A stretch of 64,000 bases of DNA. It comes from Paraburkholderia caribensis (GTDB lineage Bacteria > Pseudomonadota > Gammaproteobacteria > Burkholderiales > Burkholderiaceae). The stretch spans positions 868,001 to 932,000 of the forward strand of contig NZ_CP026101.1 in NCBI RefSeq assembly GCF_002902945.1. Reading direction: 5' to 3'. A program made the translations under genes and the position numbers. Position 1 is the first letter of the stretch; every line of letters begins with the position of its first letter. The notes beneath the pieces were generated by a model. The model had not been told where the DNA came from, made no database searches, and was given only the letters and a program-made list of their open reading frames with translations. This document shows, piece after piece, positions 8,589 through 17,842 of the stretch.

Positions 8589-10354
8589 GCGACGCAGGTT
8601 TCAGCGCGTGCATCGTCATTCCGATCTACAACCACAAGGACGCGATCGGCGGCACGGTCGAGCGTCTGGCCGTGCACGGCCTGCCCATCTTCGTCGTCGA
8701 CGACGGCAGCGATGAAGCGACGCAAGCCGTGCTCGCGGAGCTCGCTTGCCAGCGTCGCGAGCAGATGACGCTGCTGCGGCTGCCCGTCAACGGCGGCAAG
8801 GGCGCGGCCGTGATGGCGGGACTGCGCGCGGCGAAGCGCGCCGGCTACACACACGCGTTGCAGATCGACGCGGACGGTCAGCACGACGCCAACGATGTGC
8901 CGCTTTTCCTCGCTGCCGCGCGCGCCGAGCCGGGCGCCGTGATTCTCGGGCGGCCGGTCTACGACGAGAGCGTGCCGAAGTCGCGTCTTTATGGCCGCTA
9001 TCTGACGCATGTTTGGGTGTGGATCGAAACGCTGTCGCTGACGATCCGCGATTCGATGTGCGGCTTTCGTCTCTATCCGCTCGCAGCGGCGTGCGCGCTG
9101 ATCGACAGCGTGGATCTGCCGACCCGCATGGACTTCGACATCGAGATTCTCGTGCGGCTGTACTGGCGGCGTCTCGCGTTCCGCGCCATTCCGACGCGCG
9201 TCACGTACGCGATGGACGGCGTGTCGCACTTCGACGTGTTGTGGGACAACGTGCGCATCAGCGCGAGTCATACGCGCCTCGTATGCGGCATGCTGTTGCG
9301 TCTGCCGCTGCTGCTCGCGCACAAGTTCATGCCGCGCAAGTCCGCCGCTTCGCATGGGAATGGCGACAACGCGAAATGGTGGCGCATGGCCGAGCGCGGC
9401 AGCCGCCTCGGCATGACGCTGCTTGCGCTCAGTTGCAAACTGTTCGGCATGCGCTTCACCGCATTGTGGCTGCATCCCATCGTCGCGTACTTTCTGATGA
9501 CGGGCCGCGCCGCGCGCTCTGCGTCGCGCACGTATTTCACGCATCTCGAACAGGCTGCGCAAGGCGAGCGCACGCCGCGTCCGGGCTGGCGTTCCGCTTA
9601 CCGGCAGATGCTGGCCTTCGCGCAATCGGGTCTCGACAAGCTCGCCGCCTGGTCGGGCCGCATCGATTCCAACGACGTGATCTTCGACGATTCGTCCGCG
9701 TTCGATGCGCTGGTCGCGAGCGGCCGCGGCGCGCTCGTGATCGGCGCGCATCTGGGCAACCTCGAAATGACGCGCGCGCTCGCCGCGAACGGCGGCCATG
9801 CGAAGGTCACGGCCATCGTGTACACCGAGCACGCGAAGCGCTTCAACAGCGTGCTCTCGACGGCGAACAGCGAGTTCGCGAAACGGCTCGTGCAGGTCAG
9901 CGACTTCGGACCCGAGACGTCGATGATGATGCAAGAGCGCATCGACGCGGGCGAACTGCTGGTGATCGTCGGCGACCGCGTGCCCGCGCGCGAGTCGGGC
10001 CGCACCACCGACGCGCAATTTCTCGGCGCGACGGCGCCGTTCGCGCAAGGGCCGTATGTGCTCGCACATGCGCTCGGCTGCCCGGTGTATCTGTTCTTCT
10101 GCCTGAAAGAGCGCGACGAGCGAAATCGCGAGCGTTACCGCCTGTACTTCGAGCCGTTCGCCGAGCGCATCGAACTGCCGCGCCGCGAACGCGCGCAGCA
10201 TATCGCGGCCTGGGCGCAGCGCTATGCGTCGCGCCTCGAACACTATTGCCGCAAGGCGCCTTATCAATGGTTCAATTTCTTCGATTTCTGGGCGCGTCCC
10301 CGAAAGACGATAACGAGTGGCATCCCGCACGGAGACGCGAATGTCGGAACATGA
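8585..10354 (+). CDS. apeJ: Glycosyltransferase family 2 - LpxL-type acyltransferase fusion
   Basis: Protein of 589 aa. Residues 1 to about 230 are a GT2 domain (CIVIPIYNHKD, FVVDDGSDE, LQIDADGQHD with the metal-binding aspartates). Residues from about 290 to the end are a lysophospholipid/LpxL-HtrB-like acyltransferase, with GAHLGNLEM carrying the H-x4-E catalytic motif. A hydrophobic linker joins them. It probably builds the glycolipid-like anchor of the aryl polyene at the inner membrane. This is inferred; the fused architecture itself is known from APE clusters. It overlaps the preceding stop (ATGA at 8585) and extends 14 bp into the ammonia-lyase gene. Confidence 0.88.
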   Translation: MSDAGFSACIVIPIYNHKDAIGGTVERLAVHGLPIFVVDDGSDEATQAVLAELACQRREQMTLLRLPVNGGKGAAVMAGLRAAKRAGYTHALQIDADGQHDANDVPLFLAAARAEPGAVILGRPVYDESVPKSRLYGRYLTHVWVWIETLSLTIRDSMCGFRLYPLAAACALIDSVDLPTRMDFDIEILVRLYWRRLAFRAIPTRVTYAMDGVSHFDVLWDNVRISASHTRLVCGMLLRLPLLLAHKFMPRKSAASHGNGDNAKWWRMAERGSRLGMTLLALSCKLFGMRFTALWLHPIVAYFLMTGRAARSASRTYFTHLEQAAQGERTPRPGWRSAYRQMLAFAQSGLDKLAAWSGRIDSNDVIFDDSSAFDALVASGRGALVIGAHLGNLEMTRALAANGGHAKVTAIVYTEHAKRFNSVLSTANSEFAKRLVQVSDFGPETSMMMQERIDAGELLVIVGDRVPARESGRTTDAQFLGATAPFAQGPYVLAHALGCPVYLFFCLKERDERNRERYRLYFEPFAERIELPRRERAQHIAAWAQRYASRLEHYCRKAPYQWFNFFDFWARPRKTITSGIPHGDANVGT

Positions 10355-11936
10355 TCTGATCGACGAGACGCACGCGCGCGCCGCACGCACGGCAACGCCG
10401 CGTGCGGTGGTGGTCGGCGGGCGCAAGCTGTCGATCGAAGAGGTCGTCGCGATTGCGAAGGGGCGCGCCACTGTCGCGCTGAGCGGCGACCCGGCGTGGC
10501 GTTCGCGCATTCAGCGCGGCGCGGATTTTCTGCGCCGTCATCTCGCCGCGGGCGAAACGGTGTACGGCGTGAACACGGGCTATGGCGATGCGTGCGTCGT
10601 CGATGTGCCGATGGAACTCGTCGAAGCCTTGCCGCTGCAACTGACGCGCTATCACGGCTGCGGCATGGGCGCGTATCTCGACGACGCGCAAGCGCTCGCC
10701 GTGATCGCCGCGCGTCTGAACTCGCTGGCATACGGCTTTTCGGGCGTGCGGCCGGTGCTGCTGGAACGGCTCGCCGATCTGATCAACCATCGCGTGCTGC
10801 CGCGTATTCCTTCGGAAGGCTCGGTCGGCGCGAGCGGCGATCTGACGCCGCTGTCGTATGTGGCGGCTGCCCTCGTCGGCGAACGCGAGGTGATGTTCGA
10901 CGGCACGCTGCGCGATGCCGCCGGCGTGTGGGCGCAGCTCGGCCACGCGCCGCTGACGCTCGCGCCGAAGGAAGGTCTCGCGCTGATGAACGGCACGGCC
11001 GTGATGACGGGCCTCGCGTGTCTCGCGTTTGCGCGTGCCGGACATCTCGCGCGTCTTGCGTCGCGTTTGACGGCGCTGTCGACGGTTGCGCTCGATGGGC
11101 GCGCCGCGCATTTCGACGCCATGATCTTCGAAGCGAAGCCGCACGCAGGCCAGGCCGAAGCCGCTGCATGGATACGCGCGGACCTGGCGGGCCGCGACGA
11201 TACGCCGGGCCATCGCCTGCAGGATCGCTATTCGATCCGCTGCGCACCGCATGTGATCGGCGTGGCGGTCGATGCGTTGTCGTGGGTTCGGCGCGACGTC
11301 GAGAACGAACTGAACAGCGCGAACGACAATCCGCTGATCGACCCGGACGGCGAGCGCGTGTTGCACGGCGGAAACTTCTACGGCGGCCATATCGCGTTCG
11401 CGATGGACGCGTTGAAAACGGCCGTCGCCAATCTCGCGGATCTGATGGACCGGCAGCTTGCGCTGATCGTCGACGACAAGTTCAACAACGGCTTGCCGCG
11501 CAACCTGACGGGGGCGACCCCGGCGCGCGCGCCGATCAATCACGGTTTCAAGGCGGTGCAGATTTCGTCGTCGGCGTGGACGGCGGAAGCGCTGAAACAT
11601 ACGATGCCCGCCAGCGTTTTTTCGCGTTCGACGGAAGCGCACAACCAGGACAAGGTCAGCATGGGCACGATCGCCGCGCGCGATTGCCTGCGCGTGCTCG
11701 AACTGACGGAGCAGGTCGCAGCCGCGCATACGCTCGCCACCGTGCAGGCGCTGAAGTTGCGCGTGCGCATCAACGGTGAGACGAACGTGCCCGCGCCGCT
11801 GCGTGCATTCGCTCAAGAGGTGGCCGCGATGTCGCCGTTCGTCGACGAAGACCGTGCGCTCGAAAGCGATCTGCGCGCGTTGACGGCGCGCATTGCCGAT
11901 TGCGCGCTGGTTGAAGGAGGCGCGCATCATGAATGA
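10341..11936 (+). CDS. Aromatic amino acid ammonia-lyase (HAL/PAL/TAL family)
   Basis: Protein of 531 aa with the Ala-Ser-Gly triad at residues 164-166 (VGASGDLTPLSYV), which cyclises to the MIO prosthetic group. Other family marks are YGVNTGYGD near the N-terminus and the later HNQDKVSMGTIAARD. It deaminates an aromatic amino acid to an aryl acrylate, most likely tyrosine to p-coumarate or phenylalanine to cinnamate, as starter for the polyene. The substrate-selectivity segment reads LQLTRYHGCGMG, differing from the 'SH' of typical histidine ammonia-lyases. The name 'histidine ammonia-lyase' would therefore be misleading, and no hut genes are nearby. The start at 10341 has GGAG upstream; it overlaps its neighbours on both sides. 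Confidence 0.85.
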   Translation: MSEHDLIDETHARAARTATPRAVVVGGRKLSIEEVVAIAKGRATVALSGDPAWRSRIQRGADFLRRHLAAGETVYGVNTGYGDACVVDVPMELVEALPLQLTRYHGCGMGAYLDDAQALAVIAARLNSLAYGFSGVRPVLLERLADLINHRVLPRIPSEGSVGASGDLTPLSYVAAALVGEREVMFDGTLRDAAGVWAQLGHAPLTLAPKEGLALMNGTAVMTGLACLAFARAGHLARLASRLTALSTVALDGRAAHFDAMIFEAKPHAGQAEAAAWIRADLAGRDDTPGHRLQDRYSIRCAPHVIGVAVDALSWVRRDVENELNSANDNPLIDPDGERVLHGGNFYGGHIAFAMDALKTAVANLADLMDRQLALIVDDKFNNGLPRNLTGATPARAPINHGFKAVQISSSAWTAEALKHTMPASVFSRSTEAHNQDKVSMGTIAARDCLRVLELTEQVAAAHTLATVQALKLRVRINGETNVPAPLRAFAQEVAAMSPFVDEDRALESDLRALTARIADCALVEGGAHHE

Positions 11937-12366
11937 GCGCCACCAGGGCAAGACGTTGAAGGCGAGTGCAATCGTCGAAGTGCCGTTTCATGATGTCGAC
12001 GCGATGAACGTCTGCTGGCATGGCCATTATCTGAAGTACTTCGAGATCGGCCGCGCCGCGTTGTTGCGCGCATTCGACTACGACTACCGCGAGATGCAGG
12101 CGTCGGGTTATCTGTGGCCGATCGTCGAGGCACATCTGAAGTACGTACGGCCCGCGACGTATGGGCAGCGCATCGACGTGCGCACGGAGCTGCTCGAATT
12201 CGAAAACCGCCTGAAAATAGGCTATGAAATCGTCGATTGCGCCACGGGCACGCGGCTGACGAAGGGCTACACGATCCAGGTCGCGATCGAGGCCGCGACG
12301 CAGGAAACGCAGTTCGTGTCGCCGCCTGTCGTGTTCGAAAAGCTGGAGCACGCATGGTCACGTTGA
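11929..12366 (+). CDS. apeK: 4HBT-type acyl-CoA/ACP thioesterase
   Basis: Single hotdog domain of 145 aa with the 4-hydroxybenzoyl-CoA thioesterase pattern HDVDAMNVCWHGHYLKYFE, in which the first Asp is the usual catalytic residue. It may release the finished chain or clear stalled ACPs. The start at 11929 is supported by AAGGAGG 8-9 nt upstream and sits inside the ammonia-lyase gene. Its 3' end overlaps the LolA-like gene by 13 bp. Confidence 0.88.
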   Translation: MNERHQGKTLKASAIVEVPFHDVDAMNVCWHGHYLKYFEIGRAALLRAFDYDYREMQASGYLWPIVEAHLKYVRPATYGQRIDVRTELLEFENRLKIGYEIVDCATGTRLTKGYTIQVAIEAATQETQFVSPPVVFEKLEHAWSR

Positions 12367-13019
12367 CACTACGCGCCGCATTGATCGCTGCGTTGCTTGC
12401 CGTGGCGGGCGTGAATTCATACGCTGCGACACAGCAGACGCAGTCTCAGGCGCAGAACAGCAACGCCGCGCTCGTTTCGCAGGTCGCGTCCCGTCTCGCA
12501 CAAACGAAGGGTGTACGCGCGCAGTTCACGCAGACGCAGACGCTGTCCGCCATGAAGCAGCCTTTGGTGAGCACGGGCACGCTCGTTTTCTTCCGGGAGC
12601 GCGGCGTGATCTGGCGCGTCGATACGCCGTACAAGGCGACGTATGTGATCACCGACGCAGGCGTGAGCGAAGTCGACGCGAACGGCAAGCGCGTCAATAT
12701 GAAGAGCGCACAGGGTGTGCGTGGTGTCGCGCAAGTCTCGAAGATGATGCGCGCGATGCTGGGCGGCGATCTTTCCGCGCTCTATTCGCAGTTCGATGTC
12801 GACGCGCAGGGCACGCCGTCGCAATGGAAGCTCGAACTGAAGCCGAACCAGCCGCAGCTTGCGCAGTCCATCAAGGGCTTGCAGATGACGGGCGGCGAGT
12901 TCCTGCAGACGCTGCGTATCGCGCTGGCGAACGGCGACGTCACGCAGATCGAGTTCGCGAAGAGCGAAGCGATCAACGATCTCTCGCCCGGCGAGCGCAC
13001 GCTGCTTGGAGCACAATGA
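12354..13019 (+). CDS. LolA-like outer-membrane lipoprotein carrier of APE cluster
   Basis: Exported protein of 221 aa. The signal peptide MVTLTLRAALIAALLAVAGVNSYA is followed by a LolA fold: VASRLAQTKGVRAQFTQTQTL, then the strand-rich 'FFRERGVIWRVDTPYKATYVI'. It probably carries the lipid-linked polyene across the periplasm together with the MMPL exporter encoded next. The start at 12354 is preferred over 12237 because it begins with the signal peptide; it overlaps the thioesterase gene. The stop overlaps the next ATG (ATGA at 13016). Confidence 0.85.
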   Translation: MVTLTLRAALIAALLAVAGVNSYAATQQTQSQAQNSNAALVSQVASRLAQTKGVRAQFTQTQTLSAMKQPLVSTGTLVFFRERGVIWRVDTPYKATYVITDAGVSEVDANGKRVNMKSAQGVRGVAQVSKMMRAMLGGDLSALYSQFDVDAQGTPSQWKLELKPNQPQLAQSIKGLQMTGGEFLQTLRIALANGDVTQIEFAKSEAINDLSPGERTLLGAQ

Positions 13020-15424
13020 TGCTGATGGCGCGACAGTGGACCAAGACGCAGTTGTGGGGCATCCGGGCCGCATGGCTCGCGCTCGCGCTCGTCGCTTCGC
13101 TGTACTGCGTCTTCCGTTTCATGGGGCCGTCGCCGCTGGAGACGAATCTGCTCGCGCTGCTGCCCGCGACGGAAGCCGATCCCGTCGCTGAAAAAGCCGT
13201 CGATACGCTCGCCAACGCGCTCGGCGATCGCACGGTGTTTCTGGTGACGGACAAGGACGACGCGCGCGCAAAAGCGGCGGCGAAACAATTCGGCGCGGCG
13301 TTGCAGAAGAGCGGCGCGTTCGCGTCGGTGACGGCGGAGTTGCCGCCGTTCGACATGTCGCAGATCGGCGGCTTGTACATGCCGTATCGCTTCGGCCTGT
13401 TGACGCGCGAAGATCGCGACGCGATTGCCAGTAACACGGCGTCGCTGCACGATGCGCTGCTGCAGCGCCTCTACAACCCGGTGCGCGGCCCGCTCGCCAC
13501 GCAACTCGCCGACGATCCCTTCGGCTGGCTCGAACACTTCCTGAGCGGCTTGCCGCTCGCCACCTCGAATCTCGATCTCGAAGACAACATGCTCGTCGCG
13601 CAGCGCGGCGACCTGACGAGCGTGCTCGTCGTCACGACCCTGCCCGGTTCCGCGTACGAATCGCAAACCCAGCGCGCGGTGCTGTCGGCCGTTGCGCAGG
13701 CGCAAGCGTCGCTGAAGACGGGTTACCCCGATGCGAGCATTGCGCGCACGGGCGCTGTGTTCTACGCGGAATCGGCGCGCAGCGCGTCGGAGCGCGAAGT
13801 GCATCTGATCGGCGTGGCGTCCGCGTGCGGCATCGCGCTGCTGATGTTGTGGGTGTTCCGTTCGCCGCGACTGTTGCTGTTCGGTTTCGTGTCGACGGCG
13901 CTCGGCATTGTTTGCGCGCTCGCCGTCACGATGCTGGTGTTCGGCAAGCTGCATCTGTTGACGCTCGTGTTCGGCGCGAGCCTGATCGGCGAGGCTGTCG
14001 ACTACTCGATTCAATATTTCGTCGTCTACCTCGGCGCACAGCGTGGCTGGAACGCGCGGCAGGGCGCACGCTCGGTGCGGCCCGCGCTGACCGTTGCGCT
14101 TGCGACGAGCCTGCTCGGTTACGCGATCCTCGCGTGGGTGCCGTTCCCGGCGCTCAAGCAGATCGCGTGCTTTGCGATCGCCGGTATCTGCACGGCATTC
14201 GCGTCCGTGCTGTGGCTGCTGCCCGTGCTGCTCGTCAAGGGACCGAAGCACGCCCAGCGGCGCCTGTTCCTGCGCGCCGCGACACTGCTCGAACGCTGGC
14301 ACGCGGTCATCGGCGGGCGGCGGGCGTGGATCGTCGCGGGCGTGCTCGTGCTGATCGCGATTCCCGGCTGGCTGCGCCTCACCAGTGACGACGACATCCA
14401 TCTGCTGATCCAGCGCGATCCCGCGCTGGTCGCGCAGGAAGATCAGGTGCGCAATGCGATCGGCGTCGACAACACCGCGCAGTTCTTCGTCGTGCGCGGG
14501 CCGTCGCAGGAAACCGTGTTGCAGCGCGCGGAAGCGCTCGGCGCGAAGCTCGATGCGTTGAGCGGCGCGCAGGCCGTGAATGGCTGGCAATCGGTGACGC
14601 AATTCGTGCCGTCGGCGCAACGCCAGGCCGGCGCGCGCAACGTGCTCGCGCAGCACGTATTCGACGATCCCGCCGCGCTGCGTTCGATGCTGCTGCAGGC
14701 GGGCTTTCGCGACGAAGTCGCCGATGCCTGGCTCGCGGCTTACGCGAAATCGAATCCAGCGCCTTTGACGGTCGAGCGCTGGCTCGCCGCGCCCTGGTCG
14801 CAACCGTACCGTCATTTGTGGCTGGGTGCCGTGGACGCGCGCGGTGAGCATGGTTACGCCGCTATCGTGATTCCGCAGCGCGTGACGCCGCAAAACGTCG
14901 CCGCGTTGATCAAAGCTGCGCATTCCGTCGATGGCGTCGTGTTCGTCGACAAGGCCGCGAGCGTGTCGAAGCTGTTCGGCGCCTATCGCATCGACAGCGG
15001 CATCTGGCTCGCGGGCGCGCTGCTGCTCGTGCTGATTCTGCTGATGGTGCGCTACACGCCGCGCGGCGGCATCGCGACGACGCTGCCCGTGCTGCTCGCC
15101 ATCGGCGTGACGCTCGCCGCGTTCGGCTACGCGCGCGTGCCGCTCAATCTGTTCAACTGCCTCGCGCTGATGCTCGTGCTCGGCGTCGGCGCAAACTATG
15201 CGGTATTCCTGCGCGAAGGCTGCCTGCGCGATCACGCCGATCTCGGCGCGGTGTGGACGGGCGTGCTGCTGTCGGCGGCGACCACGCTGCTGTCGTTCGG
15301 CATGCTCGGCTTGAGCGCGATGCCCGCATTGAAGAGTTTTGGCGCCACGCTGGCGCTCGGCATTCTCGTATCGGTGCTGCTTGCGCCGATCGGCATGCCG
15401 CCCGGAAGAAGGAGAGTTGCATGA
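13016..15424 (+). CDS. apeM: MMPL/RND-type exporter of aryl polyene cluster
   Basis: Inner-membrane protein of 802 aa with two homologous halves. Each half has a membrane anchor, a large periplasmic loop and a bundle of five to six membrane helices, for example LIGVASACGIALLMLWVFRS... and LLVLILLMVRYTPRGG. The pattern 'GASLIGEAVDYSIQYF' corresponds to the family's GxxxD(Y/F) helix, with Asp presumably used for proton coupling. It is expected to extract the pigment or its lipid conjugate from the inner membrane and hand it to the LolA-like carrier. ATGA overlaps at both ends tie it to the neighbouring genes. Confidence 0.88.
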   Translation: MMLMARQWTKTQLWGIRAAWLALALVASLYCVFRFMGPSPLETNLLALLPATEADPVAEKAVDTLANALGDRTVFLVTDKDDARAKAAAKQFGAALQKSGAFASVTAELPPFDMSQIGGLYMPYRFGLLTREDRDAIASNTASLHDALLQRLYNPVRGPLATQLADDPFGWLEHFLSGLPLATSNLDLEDNMLVAQRGDLTSVLVVTTLPGSAYESQTQRAVLSAVAQAQASLKTGYPDASIARTGAVFYAESARSASEREVHLIGVASACGIALLMLWVFRSPRLLLFGFVSTALGIVCALAVTMLVFGKLHLLTLVFGASLIGEAVDYSIQYFVVYLGAQRGWNARQGARSVRPALTVALATSLLGYAILAWVPFPALKQIACFAIAGICTAFASVLWLLPVLLVKGPKHAQRRLFLRAATLLERWHAVIGGRRAWIVAGVLVLIAIPGWLRLTSDDDIHLLIQRDPALVAQEDQVRNAIGVDNTAQFFVVRGPSQETVLQRAEALGAKLDALSGAQAVNGWQSVTQFVPSAQRQAGARNVLAQHVFDDPAALRSMLLQAGFRDEVADAWLAAYAKSNPAPLTVERWLAAPWSQPYRHLWLGAVDARGEHGYAAIVIPQRVTPQNVAALIKAAHSVDGVVFVDKAASVSKLFGAYRIDSGIWLAGALLLVLILLMVRYTPRGGIATTLPVLLAIGVTLAAFGYARVPLNLFNCLALMLVLGVGANYAVFLREGCLRDHADLGAVWTGVLLSAATTLLSFGMLGLSAMPALKSFGATLALGILVSVLLAPIGMPPGRRRVA

Positions 15425-16602
15425 CGCTGCCCCCTGTTTATCTGCATGCGCTCGGCATGGTCAATGCGCTCGGTGGCGACGTCGCTTCGATCGTGCCCGC
15501 GCTCGAAGCCGCGCAATCGCCCGGCATGGGATTGATGCACACGGGCATCGGCGATCAGTTCGTCGGCCGCGTGTCGACGCCGCTCGATATCGCACCGCCC
15601 GCGGCGCTCAAACGCTTCGATTGCCGCAACAACCGCATGCTGCTTGCGGCGCTCGAACAGATTCGCCCGCAGATCGAGGCGGCGCGCGAGCGTTATGGCT
15701 CGCAGCGCATCGGCGTCGTGCTCGGCACGAGCACGTCGGGTATCGACGCGGCCGAGGTCGCCTTCGTGCACCAGGCGCAAGCGGGTGAGCTGCCCGACGA
15801 CTTCAACTACCGGCAGATGGAGATCGGCACAGCCGCGCCATTCGCAGCCGCCGCGCTGAATGTGCTCGGGCCCGCGTTCACGATTTCGACGGCCTGCACG
15901 TCGAGCGCTAAAGCATTCGTGTCGGCGCGCCGTTTACTGCAGCTGGGCGTATGCGACGCGATGATCGTCGGCGGGGTCGATACGCTGTGCGAGTTGACGG
16001 TGCAGGGCTTCGCGTCGCTCGAATCGACCAGCGTCACGCGCACCAATCCAATGAGCCGCAACCGCAACGGCATCAACGTCGGCGAGGGCGCAGCCGTGTT
16101 CCTGATGACGCGCGACGAAGGCGAAGTGCGGCTGGCGGGCGCGGGCGAATCGAGCGACGCGCATCATGTGTCCGCGCCGGACCCGCAGGGCGTCGGCGGC
16201 GAACTGGCGCTGCGCGAGGCGTTGCGGGACGCGGGCGTCGAGGCGTCGGCGATTGCGTATGTGAATCTGCATGCGACAGCCACGCGCAAGAACGACGACA
16301 TGGAAGCGCATCTGATGTCGCGCGTCTTCGCGCACGGCGTGCCCGCGAGCGGCACGAAGCCGCTCACGGGGCACCAGCTCGGCGCGGCGGGCGCCACGGA
16401 GCTCGGCTTTGCTTGGCTGATGCTCGCCCGCGACGACGTGGCGATGCCGCGTCATCAATGGGACGGCGAAGCCGATCCGGCGTTGCCCGAACTCGATCTC
16501 GTGCAGGACGAGCGGCGCATTCCACGCGACGGCGCGCACTACGTGATGAGCAATTCGTTCGCGTTCGGCGGCAGCAACGTCAGCCTGATCCTGGCGCGCT
16601 GA
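15421..16602 (+). CDS. apeO: Beta-ketoacyl-ACP synthase (catalytic partner of the chain-length factor)
   Basis: Full ketosynthase of 393 aa. The nucleophile is Cys159 in ISTACTSSAKAF; the histidines are in VNLHATATRKND and GHQLGAAGATE. All three catalytic residues are present. It probably pairs with the cysteine-less protein encoded at 4192 to elongate the polyene by decarboxylative condensation with malonyl-ACP. It starts in an ATGA overlap with the exporter gene. A 35-bp gap after it is the widest within the operon. Confidence 0.9.
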   Translation: MTLPPVYLHALGMVNALGGDVASIVPALEAAQSPGMGLMHTGIGDQFVGRVSTPLDIAPPAALKRFDCRNNRMLLAALEQIRPQIEAARERYGSQRIGVVLGTSTSGIDAAEVAFVHQAQAGELPDDFNYRQMEIGTAAPFAAAALNVLGPAFTISTACTSSAKAFVSARRLLQLGVCDAMIVGGVDTLCELTVQGFASLESTSVTRTNPMSRNRNGINVGEGAAVFLMTRDEGEVRLAGAGESSDAHHVSAPDPQGVGGELALREALRDAGVEASAIAYVNLHATATRKNDDMEAHLMSRVFAHGVPASGTKPLTGHQLGAAGATELGFAWLMLARDDVAMPRHQWDGEADPALPELDLVQDERRIPRDGAHYVMSNSFAFGGSNVSLILAR

Positions 16603-16637
16603 ACCGCGCGAACGCACGCAGCAACGAACATAACGAT

Positions 16638-17120
16638 ATGACGGCCACACCTGAGACCAGCGAAGCCTTTCCCCCCATCGACACGATCCTGCCGCATCGC
16701 GGCACGATGCTGCTGGTCGACGGGGTGAGTGCGTGCGGCGACGAAGCATTGACGGCGTACGCGACCGTGCGCGGCGACGCATGGTACGCGGACGAAGACG
16801 GCGCGATGCCTGCATGGATCGGCATCGAGCTGATGGCGCAGGGCGTGGCCGCGCACGTGGCGCTGCTGGCGATGCGTGCGGGCGGCCGCGCGCGCCCCGG
16901 CGTGCTGCTCGGCACGCGCAGCTACCAGGCGCATGTGAGTGCGTTTGCGCGCGACGCGCGGCTGACGATCGACGTGCAGGAAGTGCTGCGCAGCGACGCA
17001 GGCCACAGCGCCTACGAATGCACGATCGATCACGACGGCACACGTTACGCGGACGCCGTCATCAAGGTCTATCAACCGGGCGATTTTCACACGTTCATCG
17101 AAGGGAGTATCAGTTCATGA
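16638..17120 (+). CDS. apeP: Hotdog-fold 3-hydroxyacyl-ACP dehydratase
   Basis: Protein of 160 aa with the ApeP/FabA-like pattern ILPHRGTMLLVD, whose His is the likely catalytic base, and a later ELMAQGVAAHVALL, whose Glu matches the second catalytic position. With the dehydratase domain at the end of the 6900 gene it makes two dehydratases in the cluster, as is usual for aryl polyenes. The start at 16638 follows an AACGA-rich gap with no strong ribosome-binding site. It overlaps the ketoreductase start by ATGA. Confidence 0.87.
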   Translation: MTATPETSEAFPPIDTILPHRGTMLLVDGVSACGDEALTAYATVRGDAWYADEDGAMPAWIGIELMAQGVAAHVALLAMRAGGRARPGVLLGTRSYQAHVSAFARDARLTIDVQEVLRSDAGHSAYECTIDHDGTRYADAVIKVYQPGDFHTFIEGSISS

Positions 17121-17842
17121 GCCGGCGAGTTCTGGTTACGGGCGCCAGCCGCGGCATCGGCCGCGCGATTGCCTATCAACTGGCGGCGGATGGTTTCGCG
17201 GTGTCCGTTCATTGCCGCACGGGCCGCACGGAAGCCGAGGCCGTCACGGCGGGCATCGCGGCGCAGGGCGGCTCGGCGCGCGTGCTGCAGTTCGACGTGC
17301 GCGAGCGCGCCGTCTGCCGGGAAGTGCTCGAGGCGGATATCGCTGCACACGGCCCGTACTACGGCATCGTGTGCAGTGCGGGCGTGACGCGCGACGCGGC
17401 CTTTCCCGCGCTCACCGACGAAGACTGGGATGTCGTGATCGAAACGGGTCTCGACGCGTTCTATAACGTCGTGCATCCGTTGACCATGCCGATGGTCCGC
17501 GCGAAAAAGGGCGGCCGCATCGTGACGATCGCGTCGGTGTCGGGCGTGATGGGCAATCGCGGACAGGTCAACTACAGCGCGGCAAAAGCAGGGCTGATCG
17601 GCGCGACCAAGGCGCTCGCCGTCGAACTCGCGTCGCGCAGCATCACGGTCAACTGCGTGGCGCCGGGGCTGATCGAAACGGGCATGCTCGACGACATGCC
17701 GCTCGAACATGCATTGAAGACCGTGCCGATGAACCGCGTCGGGCAACCGGCTGAAGTCGCGGCGGCGGTCAGCTTCCTGATGTCGGATGCGGCGTCGTAC
17801 GTGACGCGCCAGGTGATCGGCGTCAATGGCGGGATGATCTGA
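17117..17842 (+). CDS. apeQ: 3-oxoacyl-ACP reductase (FabG-like SDR)
   Basis: Short-chain dehydrogenase of 241 aa. The cofactor loop TGASRGIG is at residues 8-15, the catalytic Ser is in 'TIASVSG', and the Tyr153-x3-Lys157 pair is in NYSAAKAG. It should use NADPH to reduce 3-ketoacyl-ACP before dehydration to the polyene. It is tightly coupled to the dehydratase upstream (ATGA) and to the ketosynthase downstream (TGATG). Confidence 0.92.
   Translation: MSRRVLVTGASRGIGRAIAYQLAADGFAVSVHCRTGRTEAEAVTAGIAAQGGSARVLQFDVRERAVCREVLEADIAAHGPYYGIVCSAGVTRDAAFPALTDEDWDVVIETGLDAFYNVVHPLTMPMVRAKKGGRIVTIASVSGVMGNRGQVNYSAAKAGLIGATKALAVELASRSITVNCVAPGLIETGMLDDMPLEHALKTVPMNRVGQPAEVAAAVSFLMSDAASYVTRQVIGVNGGMI

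Noticed and set aside
8321..10510. A 729-codon minus-strand frame opposite the GT-acyltransferase gene
   Set aside because: Composition (Arg, His, Ala-rich, no motifs) is that of an antisense shadow; the plus strand encodes recognised domains.
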